This document shows, piece after piece, positions 10,208 through 20,696 of a DNA stretch of 64,000 nucleotides. Each line of letters begins with the position of its first letter. The stretch's first letter is position 1. The position numbers were made by a program, and so were the translations under genes. This stretch comes from Merluccius polli. Its lineage: Eukaryota; Chordata; Actinopteri; Gadiformes; Merlucciidae. Where the stretch lies: assembly GCA_030340625.1 (NCBI GenBank), contig JAOPHQ010002058.1, forward strand, positions 49,176 through 113,175. Direction: 5' to 3'. Below the pieces are notes generated by a model that did not search any database, was not told where the DNA came from, and saw only the letters and a list, made by a program, of their open reading frames with translations.

Positions 10208-11195
10208 AGGTGACAGGGGGCAATTGAACAAAAATCAAGGCTGATTTACATCTCGACATAGACAATGTCAACAATTATGGGTCTGCGCAAACCGGCCAAA
10301 TCTTTTTTAGTGTCAGTAAACCCAATTTTGTTTTTTGTTTGGTACATGGTAATATGTCTTATGTGTTCTTCAACATAGCAATCTATACCATTTTGTCACT
10401 GTTACTAAAATAAATACTAAAATAACACTGTCATTTTGAGAAAACAGGTTTAAAATCCTGGTTTTGCCACAGTTCTACTCTGCTCAGAACTCAATTTGGG
10501 TTCTTTTTGTGATGTCAAAGTGCCTCGCAGGTGTCCCTTCTACAACAAGACAAAGGACATACTATGACACCAGCAAACCTAGTCGTCAGTGCCGACGCGA
10601 GCTGCTACAGGCTGGGAGCCACTGCTCCAAGCACATGCAGGTGAGCTCAAACCTGTTGCCTTTTGTTCCTGTACATGAACAGACACTGAGAAAAGACAAA
10701 TTGAAAATTGAAAAGGAGTGATTGGCAGGAGTATAGGCGTGTGAGCATTTTTCTCACTACCAACAAGGTATGGACAATTTCAGTTCACAAACCGATCACA
10801 AACCATTGTGTGAAGGCTGTGTATGGGGGCATTATTGTAGCAGAACTATTAACACGTGAGTAGAGAGTTGTGTATCTGTATCTCAATCCGTGTGTGCGTA
10901 ATAAGGTTTGTAAATGTGTAAAAGAATCTCTAAATGCGTACTGAGATTTGTGAATGTGTACAGGAATCTTTTTGTAAATGTGTAAAAATGTAGACAAATC
11001 CATAAATGCTTAGGGTTAGGGTTCACTTACACTTTAAGTAGGAAAAATGTATTATTCAACCTTGCATGCAGTTGATCGCTCTGTTTGCGCTGCATTATGC
11101 TACCGCACACAGACAAATCTCCACACGCATTTGCAGATCTCTGCCACAGAAGTGTAGCAAAAGTCACGTGTAAAAAGACAATTGAGGGTTGTAAC
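10208..11195. other. Inter-element DNA with a dispersed repeat
   Basis: The segment 10780-11190 (TATCTCAATCCGTGTGTGCG, TAATAAGGTTTG, ATTTGCAGATCTCTGCC) is the same family as 36920-37400, with part of it in the opposite order. A candidate exon lies at 10473-10640. Nothing else is recognised. Confidence 0.5.
10473..10640 (+). other. Candidate orphan coding exon, unidentified
   Basis: A segment of 56 codons without a stop lies between a good acceptor (TTTGCCACAG) and a good donor (ATGCAG followed by GTGAGC). The translation is cysteine- and arginine-bearing (TYYDTSKPSRQCRRELLQAG, then SHC). I do not recognise the protein. It could be a host exon or a piece of transposon, and chance is not excluded. 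Confidence 0.2.
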
Positions 11196-12283
11196 TAGAG
11201 CCCGACCGATATGGGATTTTTAAGGCCGATACCGATACAAATATTTGATGATTTAAAAAGCTGATATTCCGATATATCGGCCGATATATATTTTTTAAAA
11301 AGAAATTCCAGAAACACGTAACAAAACATAAACAGATTTCCATAACATTAGTTATATGTAGTTATTTATGAGTCCTCGCTAAAATAATAGGATAATGCAG
11401 TGAACACACTTCACTGATGGGTCACACCGCGAGCGACATGAGCAGCAGGGGGCGCTGTGGCCGCTGGCTGCTGGCTGCCGTCGTCAGGGGGGCGGGGCTT
11501 CAAGCAGCACTGCAGACATCAAGTTCGGTTCCGCCCATTGCAATATCAAGTTTGTAGTAGAGCTATTCGGCAGGCCGGCGTGACAAGCATGTTCAAATAA
11601 CAATGTACACGTTTCCCCTGTTTATTATTTAGTAATCAAAATAACAGAAATGGAGATAAAGCATTATAAAGTGCAAAACACACTGCCGCCGCAGCACCGT
11701 GGCGCGTCTGACAAGTGCTGCCCCTAGCACCCATAGGAAGCGTCGCGCTGCGGCGCGTCAACAGGAATATAGTCATCTCCGGAGCAGAAGAAAAAAAAAG
11801 AAAAGAAAAAAGCGCCTTTTCGGCGGCACTTGACGCGCGGTGACGCTGTGAAATAGGACAGTGGCGTGAAGTGTAGCGGGTTGCTGCTTCGTGCCGACGC
11901 CGCTCATTTGCATAAAGTTAAACTAATTTCAACTCTCCTTGTCGCTCTGGACGCTGGCGTTGTGCTGCTCGCTGCCGCCGCGGCGCCGGCCGCTCCTCGT
12001 CGCCAGCCGCTCCTCGTCGCCAGCCGCTCATTGAAAATGAATGACTGCCGGCCGATTTTGCTGCTCATGTCGCTTGCGGTCGTGGATAACTCGTTCGCTC
12101 TGCCCGACTCTGGCTGGATCAGCTGGTTGTAGGGTTTGTGGCGTTATAACATGGTTGAAGGGTGTTTCGTCCGTTTTTTAAAATATTCATTTATCGGCCA
12201 TTATAAATGCCGATACCGATAGTTTGGAAAATGCCTAATATCGGCCGATAATATCGGCCCGCCGATATATCGGTCGGGCTCTA
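11196..12283. mobile_element. hAT-like MITE
   Basis: The ends are TAGAGCCCGACCGATAT and its complement ATATCGGTCGGGCTCTA, followed inward by repeats of CCGATA. The flanking 8-mers (GTTGTAAC and ATATCTAT) do not match, so one junction has been altered. It carries a GC-rich block (about 11684-11876) also present in the unrelated hAT at 21170-21829. Confidence 0.7.
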
Positions 12284-12307
12284 ATATCTATCCATCTATC
12301 TATATAT

Positions 12308-12728
12308 TAGGGGTGTCACGATTCTCCAAATCCACGATTCGATTTGACTTTTGATTTTAAGGTCACGATTCGATTTGAGATTTAAACAAACAATTAAAAA
12401 ATAAATAAATAAAAAATTCAACTTCAAATTCTTCTTTAAAAAGATAGGCTACATGGTATGTGCGATATAACCACTATATTTCTTTCAGAATGTACCACAC
12501 TAAGGCCATATGGTTACATTTTAATAATTGATTTAAAATATAACAAAAACGTATATTTCACCAAATTGGTGAAATAAACTGTTTAACACAAAAACAAAAA
12601 GAAGAGCCTCTAGATGACAGCCCCTCCAACACAACTTTAAAAAAAAAATTACATTTTTTTGGCGAAAGAAAAAAAATAAATGTTGCTAATTTTGATCGAT
12701 TTGTTTTAAAATCGAAATCATGACCCTA
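12308..12728. mobile_element. Candidate MITE
   Basis: Imperfect inverted ends TAGGGGTGTCACGATT and AATCATGACCCTA enclose an AT-rich, non-coding 420 bp with repeated CACGATTCGATTTGA. No clean target duplication is seen within the TA-rich flank. Confidence 0.45.
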
Positions 12729-12754
12729 ATATTTATATATATATATATATATAT

Positions 12755-13661
12755 TAGGGATGTCCGATATTATCGGCCCACCGATATTATCGGCCGATAT
12801 TGGCATAAAAAATCAATATCGGAAAATATCGGTATCGGTTTTTTAACCGATACCGAAATCGATTTTGAAATAATTTCAGACATCTGTTATGTTTCAAGTG
12901 AGGACGTGGTTTGATGACATCATCAAACGCGCCGCGCCGTCTCAATAACAAGCCTGGGCATGTGCGGCCGTGTAGCGGGACGCTAGTTGTAGCTGTAGTT
13001 ATGTCGGTGGTTTGGAATTATTTCAAAGTTTCTACGTTGAATAGTAAAATAGGGGTCAGCGCAACATACTAACGCATTCTGCGAAACAGTCTCATCACAA
13101 CCGGTTCAGGTCCGCTGTACCACGCTCACATTATTTTATTTATTAATCCGCACTTCCAGACCGTCACCGGGGCTTCAGAGTAATGTGTCCGAGGAGAGTC
13201 TCCCTCTCCCGGACACACACGCTAGCTTTTACCGCTGCTTTTTTAATTTAAATTGTATTTATTAATCCACACTTCCAGACCGTCACCGGGGCTTCAGAGT
13301 AATGTGTCCGAGGAGAGTAGCCCTCTCCCGGACACACGCTAGCTTTTACCGCTGTTTTTATTTTATTTTTATTTTTTTTAATCCGCACTTCCAGACCGTC
13401 ACCGGGGGTTTAGAGTAATGTGTCCGAGGAGAGTAGCCCTCTCCCGGACACACGCTAGCTTTTACCGCTGTTTTGTTTTTATTTATTAATCCACACTTCC
13501 ACACTTCCGCTCGGCATAAAGCCTATTGCAATGAGTGTAAAGCGGAGGTTTCACGTGGCCGCATATATCGGTATCGGTATCGGTTGATATCGCTATCGGA
13601 AATTAAGAGTTGAACAATATCGGTTATCGGTTATCGGTAAAAAAGCCAATATTGGACATCC

Positions 13662-13664
<3 letters not shown>
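12755..13664. mobile_element. hAT MITE with internal satellite
   Basis: The inverted ends are TAGGGATGTCCGATAT and CCAATATTGGACATCCCTA. The ATATATAT flanks on both sides fit an 8-bp duplication inside (TA)n. Three copies of the ~118-bp satellite sit inside at about 13130-13500. No coding. Confidence 0.75.
13130..13500. repeat. ~118-bp satellite, three copies
   Basis: Each unit repeats GACCGTCACCGGGG and the hairpin-forming TGTCCGAGGAGAG...CTCTCCCGGACA, spaced by T-rich linkers. It is the same satellite as at 3140-3357 and 26262-27063. Confidence 0.85.

Positions 13665-13702
<38 letters not shown>
13665..13702. repeat. (TA)n tract
   Basis: Alternating TA between a hAT end and a Gypsy LTR. 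It provides the 4-bp ATAT duplication of the Gypsy element; the partner lies at 19368-19371. Confidence 0.9.
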
Positions 13703-13705
<3 letters not shown>

Positions 13706-14416
13706 GGCGCCCGCCGGGTACAGGTAAGGAGGAGGATATGTGGGAAGGTGGTGGATGGGGTTTATATTGCACCATGCCATCTGGTGGCCGCGGAACACTT
13801 TCCACTCTCCCCTCTGTCTAAAGGAAACCCGACCATATATGGAGGTCTAACGAGACCAGGAAGCGGAGCAGCTGCAGCCACTCACCCTAATGAGGGGAGA
13901 GAGGATAAAAGCAGCAGGAAGTGGACACAACGAGGAAGGAGTAGGAGACGAGAAGTATGGTGGTAGTGAGAAGCAAGAGAGAACCCAAAGCCCTGTGTAT
14001 GACCCTTTTCCCCAGGAGAACCCCGTTGGCCGATCGACCCTTGGACCGTATGAGAACCCGCCCATGTACCGACCCCCGCCTGCCTGACATCCCTCCCGCC
14101 CGCCGAGCCCTGGTCCGTCTGAGAACCCGCCCGTGTACCGAACCCCGCCTGTCTGACAACCCTCTCTCCCGCCGAACCCTGGATCGTCTACGAACCCGCC
14201 CCCGTGTACCGAACCCCACGCTCCGCCACCGACGACGATTCCAGAGCCTGAGCCCCCTCAGGATCGACCCCCCCCTCCGCTGAGGCGGCGTCTTCCCCCC
14301 TCTTCCCCTCTCCTGAAACTCCAATAAATTGGATTACTTTTGAATTTGGTGTGGACAGTGAATTGTTATCCGATACTGGTTTGGTGGCACCTCTTCTCCT
14401 CCCCAAGGTCGCCACA
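13703..14416 (+). repeat. 5' LTR of Gypsy copy A
   Basis: It is 714 bp, with a possible TATA-like GGATAAAAGC near 13906 and AATAAA near 14323 for transcription start and 3' processing. Its closing bases GTCGCCACA match the right LTR. A primer-binding site follows at 14419. Confidence 0.85.
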
Positions 14417-14485
14417 TATGGTGGAGAATGCGGGCACGTGACTAAACAGACCAGTATCGAGAAACAGACGCACCAGATCCCAGAC

Positions 14486-17400
14486 ATGGCAACGCCCCCC
14501 GATTACAGCGCCATGTTGGGCCAGCTGATGGAGATGCAGAAGGCGCAGCAGGAACACCACACCGCTCTCGTGAACCTCGACCGAGACCAGGGGCGTCCTA
14601 TCCAGCCGGCGAGGTTCCTGGTGAAGCAGACCGAGACCGATGACGTGGAGACGTTCCTCCTCACCTTCGAGCGGACCGCGACCAGGGAAGGCTGGCCCCG
14701 AGCCCAGTGGACGGACCTGATCGCACCCTTCCTCTCCGGGGCGGCCCAAAGCGCATATCAGGATCTATGTATGGAGCAGGCGGTCTCCTACGATGAGTTG
14801 AAGGCGGAGATCCAGAAAAGGCTCGGGCACACCCTCCTCTCCCGAGCCCAGAGAGTCCACGACTGGACCTTCAACCCAGCCGAGCCACCCCGGGGCCAGA
14901 TGTATGAGCTCACCCGACTGACCAACCGGTGGCTGGTCTCTGAACCCTCGGGCCCTGGCCCCGTAGAAAGGGTCGTCATGGACCGGTACCTCCGGGCCCT
15001 GCCCTATGAGGGACAAAAGCTCGCCTGCCAGAGCAACCCCCAGAGCGCGGAGGAACTGGTGACCCTGGTCGAGGGATACCTGGCAGCCCACGCTGTGCTG
15101 AGGCCAGGCCGGTCTGGGAAGGCGGAGAGCACCGGGCGGCTCCAAAACCCCACACCGGCCCCGGAACCCCCGAGGCCCACTTCACGCCCCTTCGGGGAAC
15201 CCCGAGGGTCGGCGGCGGAGCCAAGACGCTGCTTCAGCTGCAGGGAGGTGGGACACCTGTCCTGGGGGTGCCCCCACCGCCAGGATGTGGCCATGCCGAC
15301 GGCGTCATCCGACTCCAATCCTCGGAAGCCCTGCGGTCTCCTCACGGTCTGCTGGGGCCAGACGGACGGACCCTCCGCCGTAACTCCAGTGCGGCTCAAT
15401 GGGCGGGACGCCTCAGCCCTCCTGGATTCGGGCAGCGCGGTGACGCTGGCGTGGCCCGAGTACGCCCCGGGTCCCCTCCCCCCAGGGAAACTCGCCGTGA
15501 CCTGCATCCACGGAGAAACCCGGCAGTATCCCACGGCGAGTATAAGCATGCAAACCACCAAGGGAGTATTCAAGGGGACAGTGGGGCTTGTGCCGGAGCT
15601 GCCCGTAGAGGTCCTTATTGGGCGGGACGCGGCCCTGTTTCCAGCCCTGTGGCGCTCCCTGGCGGGACGGGACGGAGAACGGAGCCAGCCCCGCAGCCGA
15701 CGACCCCGCCACAGCCCCCCCCTATGTGGTTTCCAGGAGGGAGAGCCAGGGGACTCCACGGATCCCCTCTCCGAGGGGGCAGCCAGTGCCGCTGCTGAAA
15801 GGGCTGAGGAGGAGTCCCGGGCCACGGGCCCCGAGGGAAGACCCCTCTCACCCGCCGAGGAGGGCGACGACCTCCTAGAGATGTTCCCCTTGGGCTCGGA
15901 CGCCCCACCCCTGCTGGCACGGCTGACGGGACGGTTTGGAGCCGCGCAGCTAGAGGACCCCAACCTCGCCAACGCCTTGAGCCAGGTGGCAGTGGTGGAC
16001 AGCCAACCCGTGCAAGGGGTAAGACCTTTAACCCACCCCTTCTTTGCCATTAAAAACCAGCTCCTGTATCGGGTGGTGATGGAAGCCGGAGAGCAGGTCG
16101 AGCAGCTGCTGGTGCCTCGCGCTTTCGCCCCATCAGTTCTCCAGCTAGCGCACAGCCACCTACTCGGCGCTCACCTCGGCGTGGAAAAGACCCTCGAGCG
16201 GGTGGTCGCCCGCTTCTATTGGCCAGGAGTAAAGAAGGCCGTGGAGGACCACTGCCGGCAGTGTACCGACTGCCAGATGGTAGTGCCACGACAACACGTA
16301 AGGGCCCCACTAATTCCCCTCCCCATTATAGCGACTCCGTTCAGCCGCATCGCTATGGACTTGGTGGGACCCCTACCAAAGAGCAGCGGCGGGTTCCAGT
16401 ACATCCTAGTGGTACTGGACTATGCCACTCGGTATCCCGAAGCCATCCCCCTCCGCACCATGGCCACGAAGGGCATTGCCAGAGAGCTGGTCCTGATGTT
16501 CACCCGAGTCGGCATCCCGGAGGAGATCCTGACCGATCAAGGTACCCCGTTTATGTCAAGATTGATGCGAGATATGTGTAGATTACTCCAAATCAAGCAG
16601 CTACGCACTTCGGTGTATCACCCCCAAACTGACGGACTGGTGGAGAGATTCAATCAGACACTAAAGAAAATGCTAAAAAAGGTGATGGAATTGGACGGGA
16701 GGAACTGGGATCAGCTGCTCCCCTTTTTGATGTTCTCTATCCGCGAAGTACCACAGGCATCCACCGGTTTCTCCCCATTTGAACTGCTGTACGGGAGGAG
16801 GCCCCGGGGACTGCTGGACTTGGCCAAGGAGGCGTGGGAGCACCAACCCTCCCCCCATCGCACGATGGTTGAGCACGTTGAGGGGCTCCGCGACCGGATG
16901 GCTACCCTCTGGCCCCTGGTGCGGGAACATATGGCTGAGGCCCAGACGGCGCAGGCGCGGGTCTACAACCGGGGGACCCAACCACGGGAATTTCAGGTGG
17001 GAGATAAAGTGTTGGTCTTGGTCCCCACTGTGGAATGCAAATTCCTGGGGCCCTATGAAGTTATCGAGAGGATGGGAGAGGTGAATTACTGGGTGCGACG
17101 GCCCGGCCGACGACAAGAGACGAAAAAATACCACATCAATCTCCTGAAAAGGTGGGTGGCCCCCGAGGCTCTGCTCTCTCTCTCTCCCCACCAGGAGCCC
17201 CAGGCGGGGGAGCGGGCAACCGTTCCAATAGGAGAACAGCTCACCCCCCGGCAGAAGCAGGACCTCCAGGAACTGATACAACGGCACCGGAAGGTATTCT
17301 CCACCAAGGCGGGCTACACCACCCTCATCGACCACCCCATCCTCACCACCCCCGGAAGGAAGGTAAAACTAAGGCCCTATCGAGTCCCTGAGGCGAGAAA

Positions 17401-18775
17401 AATCGCCATAAAAGAAGAGGTTAAAAAGATGGTAAAAGCAGGAATCATAGAGGAATCAAGGAGTGAGTGGTGTAGCCCCATCGTTCTGGTGCCCAAGCCA
17501 GATGGGACGGTACGGTTTTGCAATGACTTTCGACAACTTAATGCTATATCACAGTTCGATGCATACCCCATGCCCCGAGTAGACGAGCTCATCGAGCGAC
17601 TGGGGAAGGCCCGATTCATCTCAACGCTGGACCTAACGAAGGGGTACTGGCAGGTGGCCCTCTCCCCGGAGGCCCGGGAGAAGACAGCCTTCGCGACCCC
17701 CGACGGCTTGTTCCAGTATGTCCGACTCCCGTTCGGATTACATGGGGCCCCAGCCACCTTCCAACGGCTGATGGACCCGGTGCTCCGTCCCCACCAGGAG
17801 TACGCGGCGGCGTACCTGGACGACATCGTGGTCCACGGGGAGGAGTGGGGAACCCACCTGGCTCAGCTGAACGCGGTGCTTCAGGCTCTGAGGGAGGCGG
17901 GGCTCACAGCCAACCCCAAAAAGTGTCGCCTCGGCCTTCAAGACGCCAACTATCTGGGGTTCACCATTGGACGGGGATGTGTGAAGCCCCAGGTAGGTAA
18001 GGTCGAGGCTATCCGCGAGTGGCCCCGCCCCCTCAGCAAAAGACAGGTGAGAGTATTCCTGGGCTTAGCCAGCTATTACCGCCGTTTTGTTCCCCACTTC
18101 TCCTCCATTGCAGGCCCCCTCACAGAGCTTACACGAAACCAACAACCGGACCGGGTGAAGTGGACCCCAGAGGTGGAGAAGGCGTTCCTGGCCCTAAAAA
18201 ACGCCCTCTGCTCCGACCCGGTGCTGGTGACACCGGACTTCGCCCTCCCTCTCGTGGTCCAGACCGACGCATCGGAGACCGGGGTGGGTGCCGTCCTTTC
18301 ACAAGTAAGAGAAGGTGAGGAACAACCCATCACCTTCATTAGCCGTAAACTACTGCCCAGGGAGAAGAATTACTCGACGGTAGAAAAAGAATGTCTGGCA
18401 ATCAAATGGGCAGTAGACAAACTGAAGTATTACCTATTGGGACGGCAGTTCACCCTGGTCACCGACCATGCCCCGTTGGTATGGATGGCCCGAAACAAAG
18501 ACAATAACGCCCGCGTCACACGCTGGTTCCTGGCCCTACAACCATATGCCTATTCAGTCGTTCACAGGCCAGGAGCGGCGCATGGGAACGCAGACGCCTT
18601 GTCCCGGCGGGACGCCTTGAGCGGTTGGATCGCCCCTCCCACGGGGTCGGAGCGTATGTGGCGCCCGCCGGGTACAGGTAAGGAGGAGGATATGTGGGAA
18701 GGTGGTGGATGGGGTTTATATTGCACCAGGCCATCTGGTGGCCGCGGAACACTTTTCACTCTCCCCTCTGTCTAA
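14486..18775 (+). CDS. Gag-Pol polyprotein (Gmr1-like Gypsy, copy A)
   Basis: A single frame. It is open back into the LTR (14351), but the ATG at 14486 lies just after the primer-binding site and begins MATPPDYSAML, so I take that start. Numbering from 14351: capsid about 85-250, resembling SCAN-domain helices; zinc knuckle CFSCREVGHLSWGC at 294-307; protease LLDSG (D359) and LIGRD at 422-426. Integrase has HHCC residues 603-641 and the DD35E triad D670, D729, E765. Reverse transcriptase has YLDD at 1155-1158. RNase H has D1306, E1345 and D1372 and ends ADALSRR. Order protease-integrase-RT-RNase H is the Gmr1 order rather than the usual Gypsy order. The frame runs about 40 codons into the 3' LTR. 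No internal stop or frameshift is seen, so a polyprotein could be made. Confidence 0.92.
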   Translation: MATPPDYSAMLGQLMEMQKAQQEHHTALVNLDRDQGRPIQPARFLVKQTETDDVETFLLTFERTATREGWPRAQWTDLIAPFLSGAAQSAYQDLCMEQAVSYDELKAEIQKRLGHTLLSRAQRVHDWTFNPAEPPRGQMYELTRLTNRWLVSEPSGPGPVERVVMDRYLRALPYEGQKLACQSNPQSAEELVTLVEGYLAAHAVLRPGRSGKAESTGRLQNPTPAPEPPRPTSRPFGEPRGSAAEPRRCFSCREVGHLSWGCPHRQDVAMPTASSDSNPRKPCGLLTVCWGQTDGPSAVTPVRLNGRDASALLDSGSAVTLAWPEYAPGPLPPGKLAVTCIHGETRQYPTASISMQTTKGVFKGTVGLVPELPVEVLIGRDAALFPALWRSLAGRDGERSQPRSRRPRHSPPLCGFQEGEPGDSTDPLSEGAASAAAERAEEESRATGPEGRPLSPAEEGDDLLEMFPLGSDAPPLLARLTGRFGAAQLEDPNLANALSQVAVVDSQPVQGVRPLTHPFFAIKNQLLYRVVMEAGEQVEQLLVPRAFAPSVLQLAHSHLLGAHLGVEKTLERVVARFYWPGVKKAVEDHCRQCTDCQMVVPRQHVRAPLIPLPIIATPFSRIAMDLVGPLPKSSGGFQYILVVLDYATRYPEAIPLRTMATKGIARELVLMFTRVGIPEEILTDQGTPFMSRLMRDMCRLLQIKQLRTSVYHPQTDGLVERFNQTLKKMLKKVMELDGRNWDQLLPFLMFSIREVPQASTGFSPFELLYGRRPRGLLDLAKEAWEHQPSPHRTMVEHVEGLRDRMATLWPLVREHMAEAQTAQARVYNRGTQPREFQVGDKVLVLVPTVECKFLGPYEVIERMGEVNYWVRRPGRRQETKKYHINLLKRWVAPEALLSLSPHQEPQAGERATVPIGEQLTPRQKQDLQELIQRHRKVFSTKAGYTTLIDHPILTTPGRKVKLRPYRVPEARKIAIKEEVKKMVKAGIIEESRSEWCSPIVLVPKPDGTVRFCNDFRQLNAISQFDAYPMPRVDELIERLGKARFISTLDLTKGYWQVALSPEAREKTAFATPDGLFQYVRLPFGLHGAPATFQRLMDPVLRPHQEYAAAYLDDIVVHGEEWGTHLAQLNAVLQALREAGLTANPKKCRLGLQDANYLGFTIGRGCVKPQVGKVEAIREWPRPLSKRQVRVFLGLASYYRRFVPHFSSIAGPLTELTRNQQPDRVKWTPEVEKAFLALKNALCSDPVLVTPDFALPLVVQTDASETGVGAVLSQVREGEEQPITFISRKLLPREKNYSTVEKECLAIKWAVDKLKYYLLGRQFTLVTDHAPLVWMARNKDNNARVTRWFLALQPYAYSVVHRPGAAHGNADALSRRDALSGWIAPPTGSERMWRPPGTGKEEDMWEGGGWGLYCTRPSGGRGTLFTLPSV

Positions 18776-19364
18776 AGGAAACCCGACCATATATGGAGGT
18801 CTAACGAGACCAGGAAGCGGAGCAGCTGCAGCCACTCACCCTAATGAGGGGAGAGGATAAAAGCAGCAGGAAGTGGACACAACGAGGAAGGAGTAGGAGA
18901 CGAGAAGTATGGTGGTAGTGAGAAGCAAGAGAGAACCCAAAGCCCTGTGTATGACCCTTTTCCCCAGGAGAACCCTGTTGGCCGATCGACCCTTGGACCG
19001 TATGAGAACCCGCCCGTGTACCGACCCCCGCCTGCCTGACATCCCTCCCGCCCGCCGAGCCCTGGTCCGTCTGAGAACCCGCCCGTGTACCGAACCCCGC
19101 CTGTCTGACAACCCTCTCTCCCGCCGAACCCTGGATCGTCTGCGAACCCGCCCCCATGTACCGAACCCCACGCTCTGCCACCGACGACGATTCCAGAGCC
19201 TGAGCCCCCTCAGGATCGACCCCCCCTCCGCTGAGGCGGCGTCTTCCCCCCTCTTCCCCTCTCCTGAAACTCCAATAAATTGGATTACTTTTGAATTTGG
19301 TGTGGACAGTGAATTGTTATCCGATACTGGTTTGGTGGCACCTCTTCTCCTCCCCGAGGTCGCC

Positions 19365-19367
<3 letters not shown>
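18657..19367 (+). repeat. 3' LTR of Gypsy copy A
   Basis: It is 711 bp with the same ends as the left LTR. Small differences include a 2-bp deletion in GAGAGAGG and several C/T changes. It abuts a (TA)n tract (19368-19398). Confidence 0.85.
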
Positions 19368-19398
<31 letters not shown>

Positions 19399-19401
<3 letters not shown>

Positions 19402-20612
19402 TCACCGGCCACTTTATTAGGTACACCTGTCCAACTGCTCGTTAACGCAAATTTCTAATCAGCCAATCACATGGCAGCAACTCAATGCATTTAGGCATGT
19501 AGACATGGTCAGGACGATCTGCTGCAGTTCAAACCGAGCATCAGAATGGGGAAGAAAGGTGATTTAAGTGACTTTGAACGTGGCATGGTTGTTGGTGCCA
19601 GACGGGCTGGTCTGAGTATTTCAGAGACTGCTGATCTACTGGGATTTTCACGCACAACCATCTCTAGGGTTTACAGAGAATGGTCCGAAAAAGAGAAAAT
19701 ATCCAGTGAGCGGCAGTTCTGTGGGCGCAAATGCCTTGTTGATGCTAGAGGTCAGAGGAGAATGGCCAGACTGGTTCGAGCTGATAGAAAGGCAACTGTA
19801 ACTCAAATAACCACTCGTTACAACAGAGGTATGCAGAAGAGCATCTCTGAACGCACAACACGTCGAACCTTGAGGCGGATGGGCTACAGCAGCAGAAGAC
19901 CACACCGGGTGCCACTCCTGTCAGCTAAGAACAGGAAACTGAGGCTACAATTCGCACAGGCTCACCAAAATTGGACAATCGAAGATTGGAAAAACGTTGC
20001 CTGGTCTGATGAGTCTCGATTTCTGCTGCGACATTCGGATGGTAGGGTCAGAATTTGGCGTCAACAACATGAAAGCATGGATCCATCCTGCCTTGTATCA
20101 ACGGTTCAGGCTGGTGGTGGTGGTGTAATGGTGTGGGGGATATTTTCCTGGCACACTTTGGGCTTATTAGTACCAATTGAGCATCGTGTCAAAGCCACAG
20201 ACTACCTGAGTATTGTTGCTGACCATGTCCATCCCTTTATGACCACAGTGTACCCATCTTCTGATGGCTACTTCCAGCAGGATAACGCGCCATGTCATAA
20301 AGCGTGAATCATCTCAGACTGGTTTCTTGAACATGACAATGAGTTCACTGTACTCAAATGGCCTCCACAGTCACCAGATCTCAATCCAATAGAGCACCTT
20401 TGGGATGTGGTGGAACGGGAGATTCGCATCATGGATGTGCAGCCGACAAATCTGCAGCAACTGCGTGATGCTATCATGTCAATATGGACCAAACTCTCTG
20501 AGGAATGTTTCCAGTACCTTGTTGAATCTGTGCCACGAAGGATTAAGGCAGTTCTGAAGGCAAAAGGGGGTCCAACCCGGTACTAGCAAGGTGTACCTAA
20601 TAAAGTGGCCGG

Positions 20613-20613
<1 letters not shown>
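19399..20613 (+). mobile_element. Tc1/mariner-type transposon
   Basis: The left end is CACTCACCGGCCACTTTATT. The right end is its complement ending GTGGCCGGT, with the outermost GAGTG missing. Both are surrounded by TATATA, consistent with a TA target. It encodes one transposase frame broken by a single stop. Confidence 0.85.
19546..20586 (+). pseudogene. Tc1-like transposase with one nonsense codon
   Basis: It starts at ATG 19546. Residues 1-60 form a helix-turn-helix (SISETADLLGFSRTTISRVY), and a second paired-like domain follows. The catalytic core has WSDESRF (D155) and FQQDNAPCHK (D246). After KA the codon is TGA (20305-20307). The same frame then continues unbroken with WPPQSPDLNPIEHLWD (E283) to TAG at 20584-20586. 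The length, 346 codons, is normal for the family. Counting the stop as one residue, 36 residues separate D246 and E283, so the triad reads DD36E rather than the usual Tc1 DD34E. Confidence 0.88.

Positions 20614-20696
<83 letters not shown>

Larger units (their letters stand above)
13703..19367 (+). mobile_element. Gmr1-like Ty3/Gypsy retrotransposon, copy A, nearly intact
   Basis: Two LTRs (13703-14416 and 18657-19367) with TGTGGCGCCC..GCCACA ends agree at about 98-99% by eye. They are flanked by a 4-bp ATAT duplication within (TA)n. Behind the left LTR, TGGTGGAGAATGCGGGC is a plausible tRNA primer-binding site. One uninterrupted gag-pol frame fills the interior. The polypurine tract before the right LTR is poor: ACGGGGTCGGAGCGTA, versus GAGCTGAGGGGGGGGTA in copy B at 28743. 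This suggests damage at the 3' end. Confidence 0.9.

Noticed and set aside
14351..14485. Upstream start for the Gypsy polyprotein inside the LTR
   Set aside because: The frame is open, but this part is LTR and primer-binding site. The ATG at 14486 matches the start in copy B.
14486..15100. A host SCAN-domain gene
   Set aside because: The SCAN-like part is continuous with zinc knuckle, protease, integrase and RT between LTRs, so it is retrotransposon Gag.
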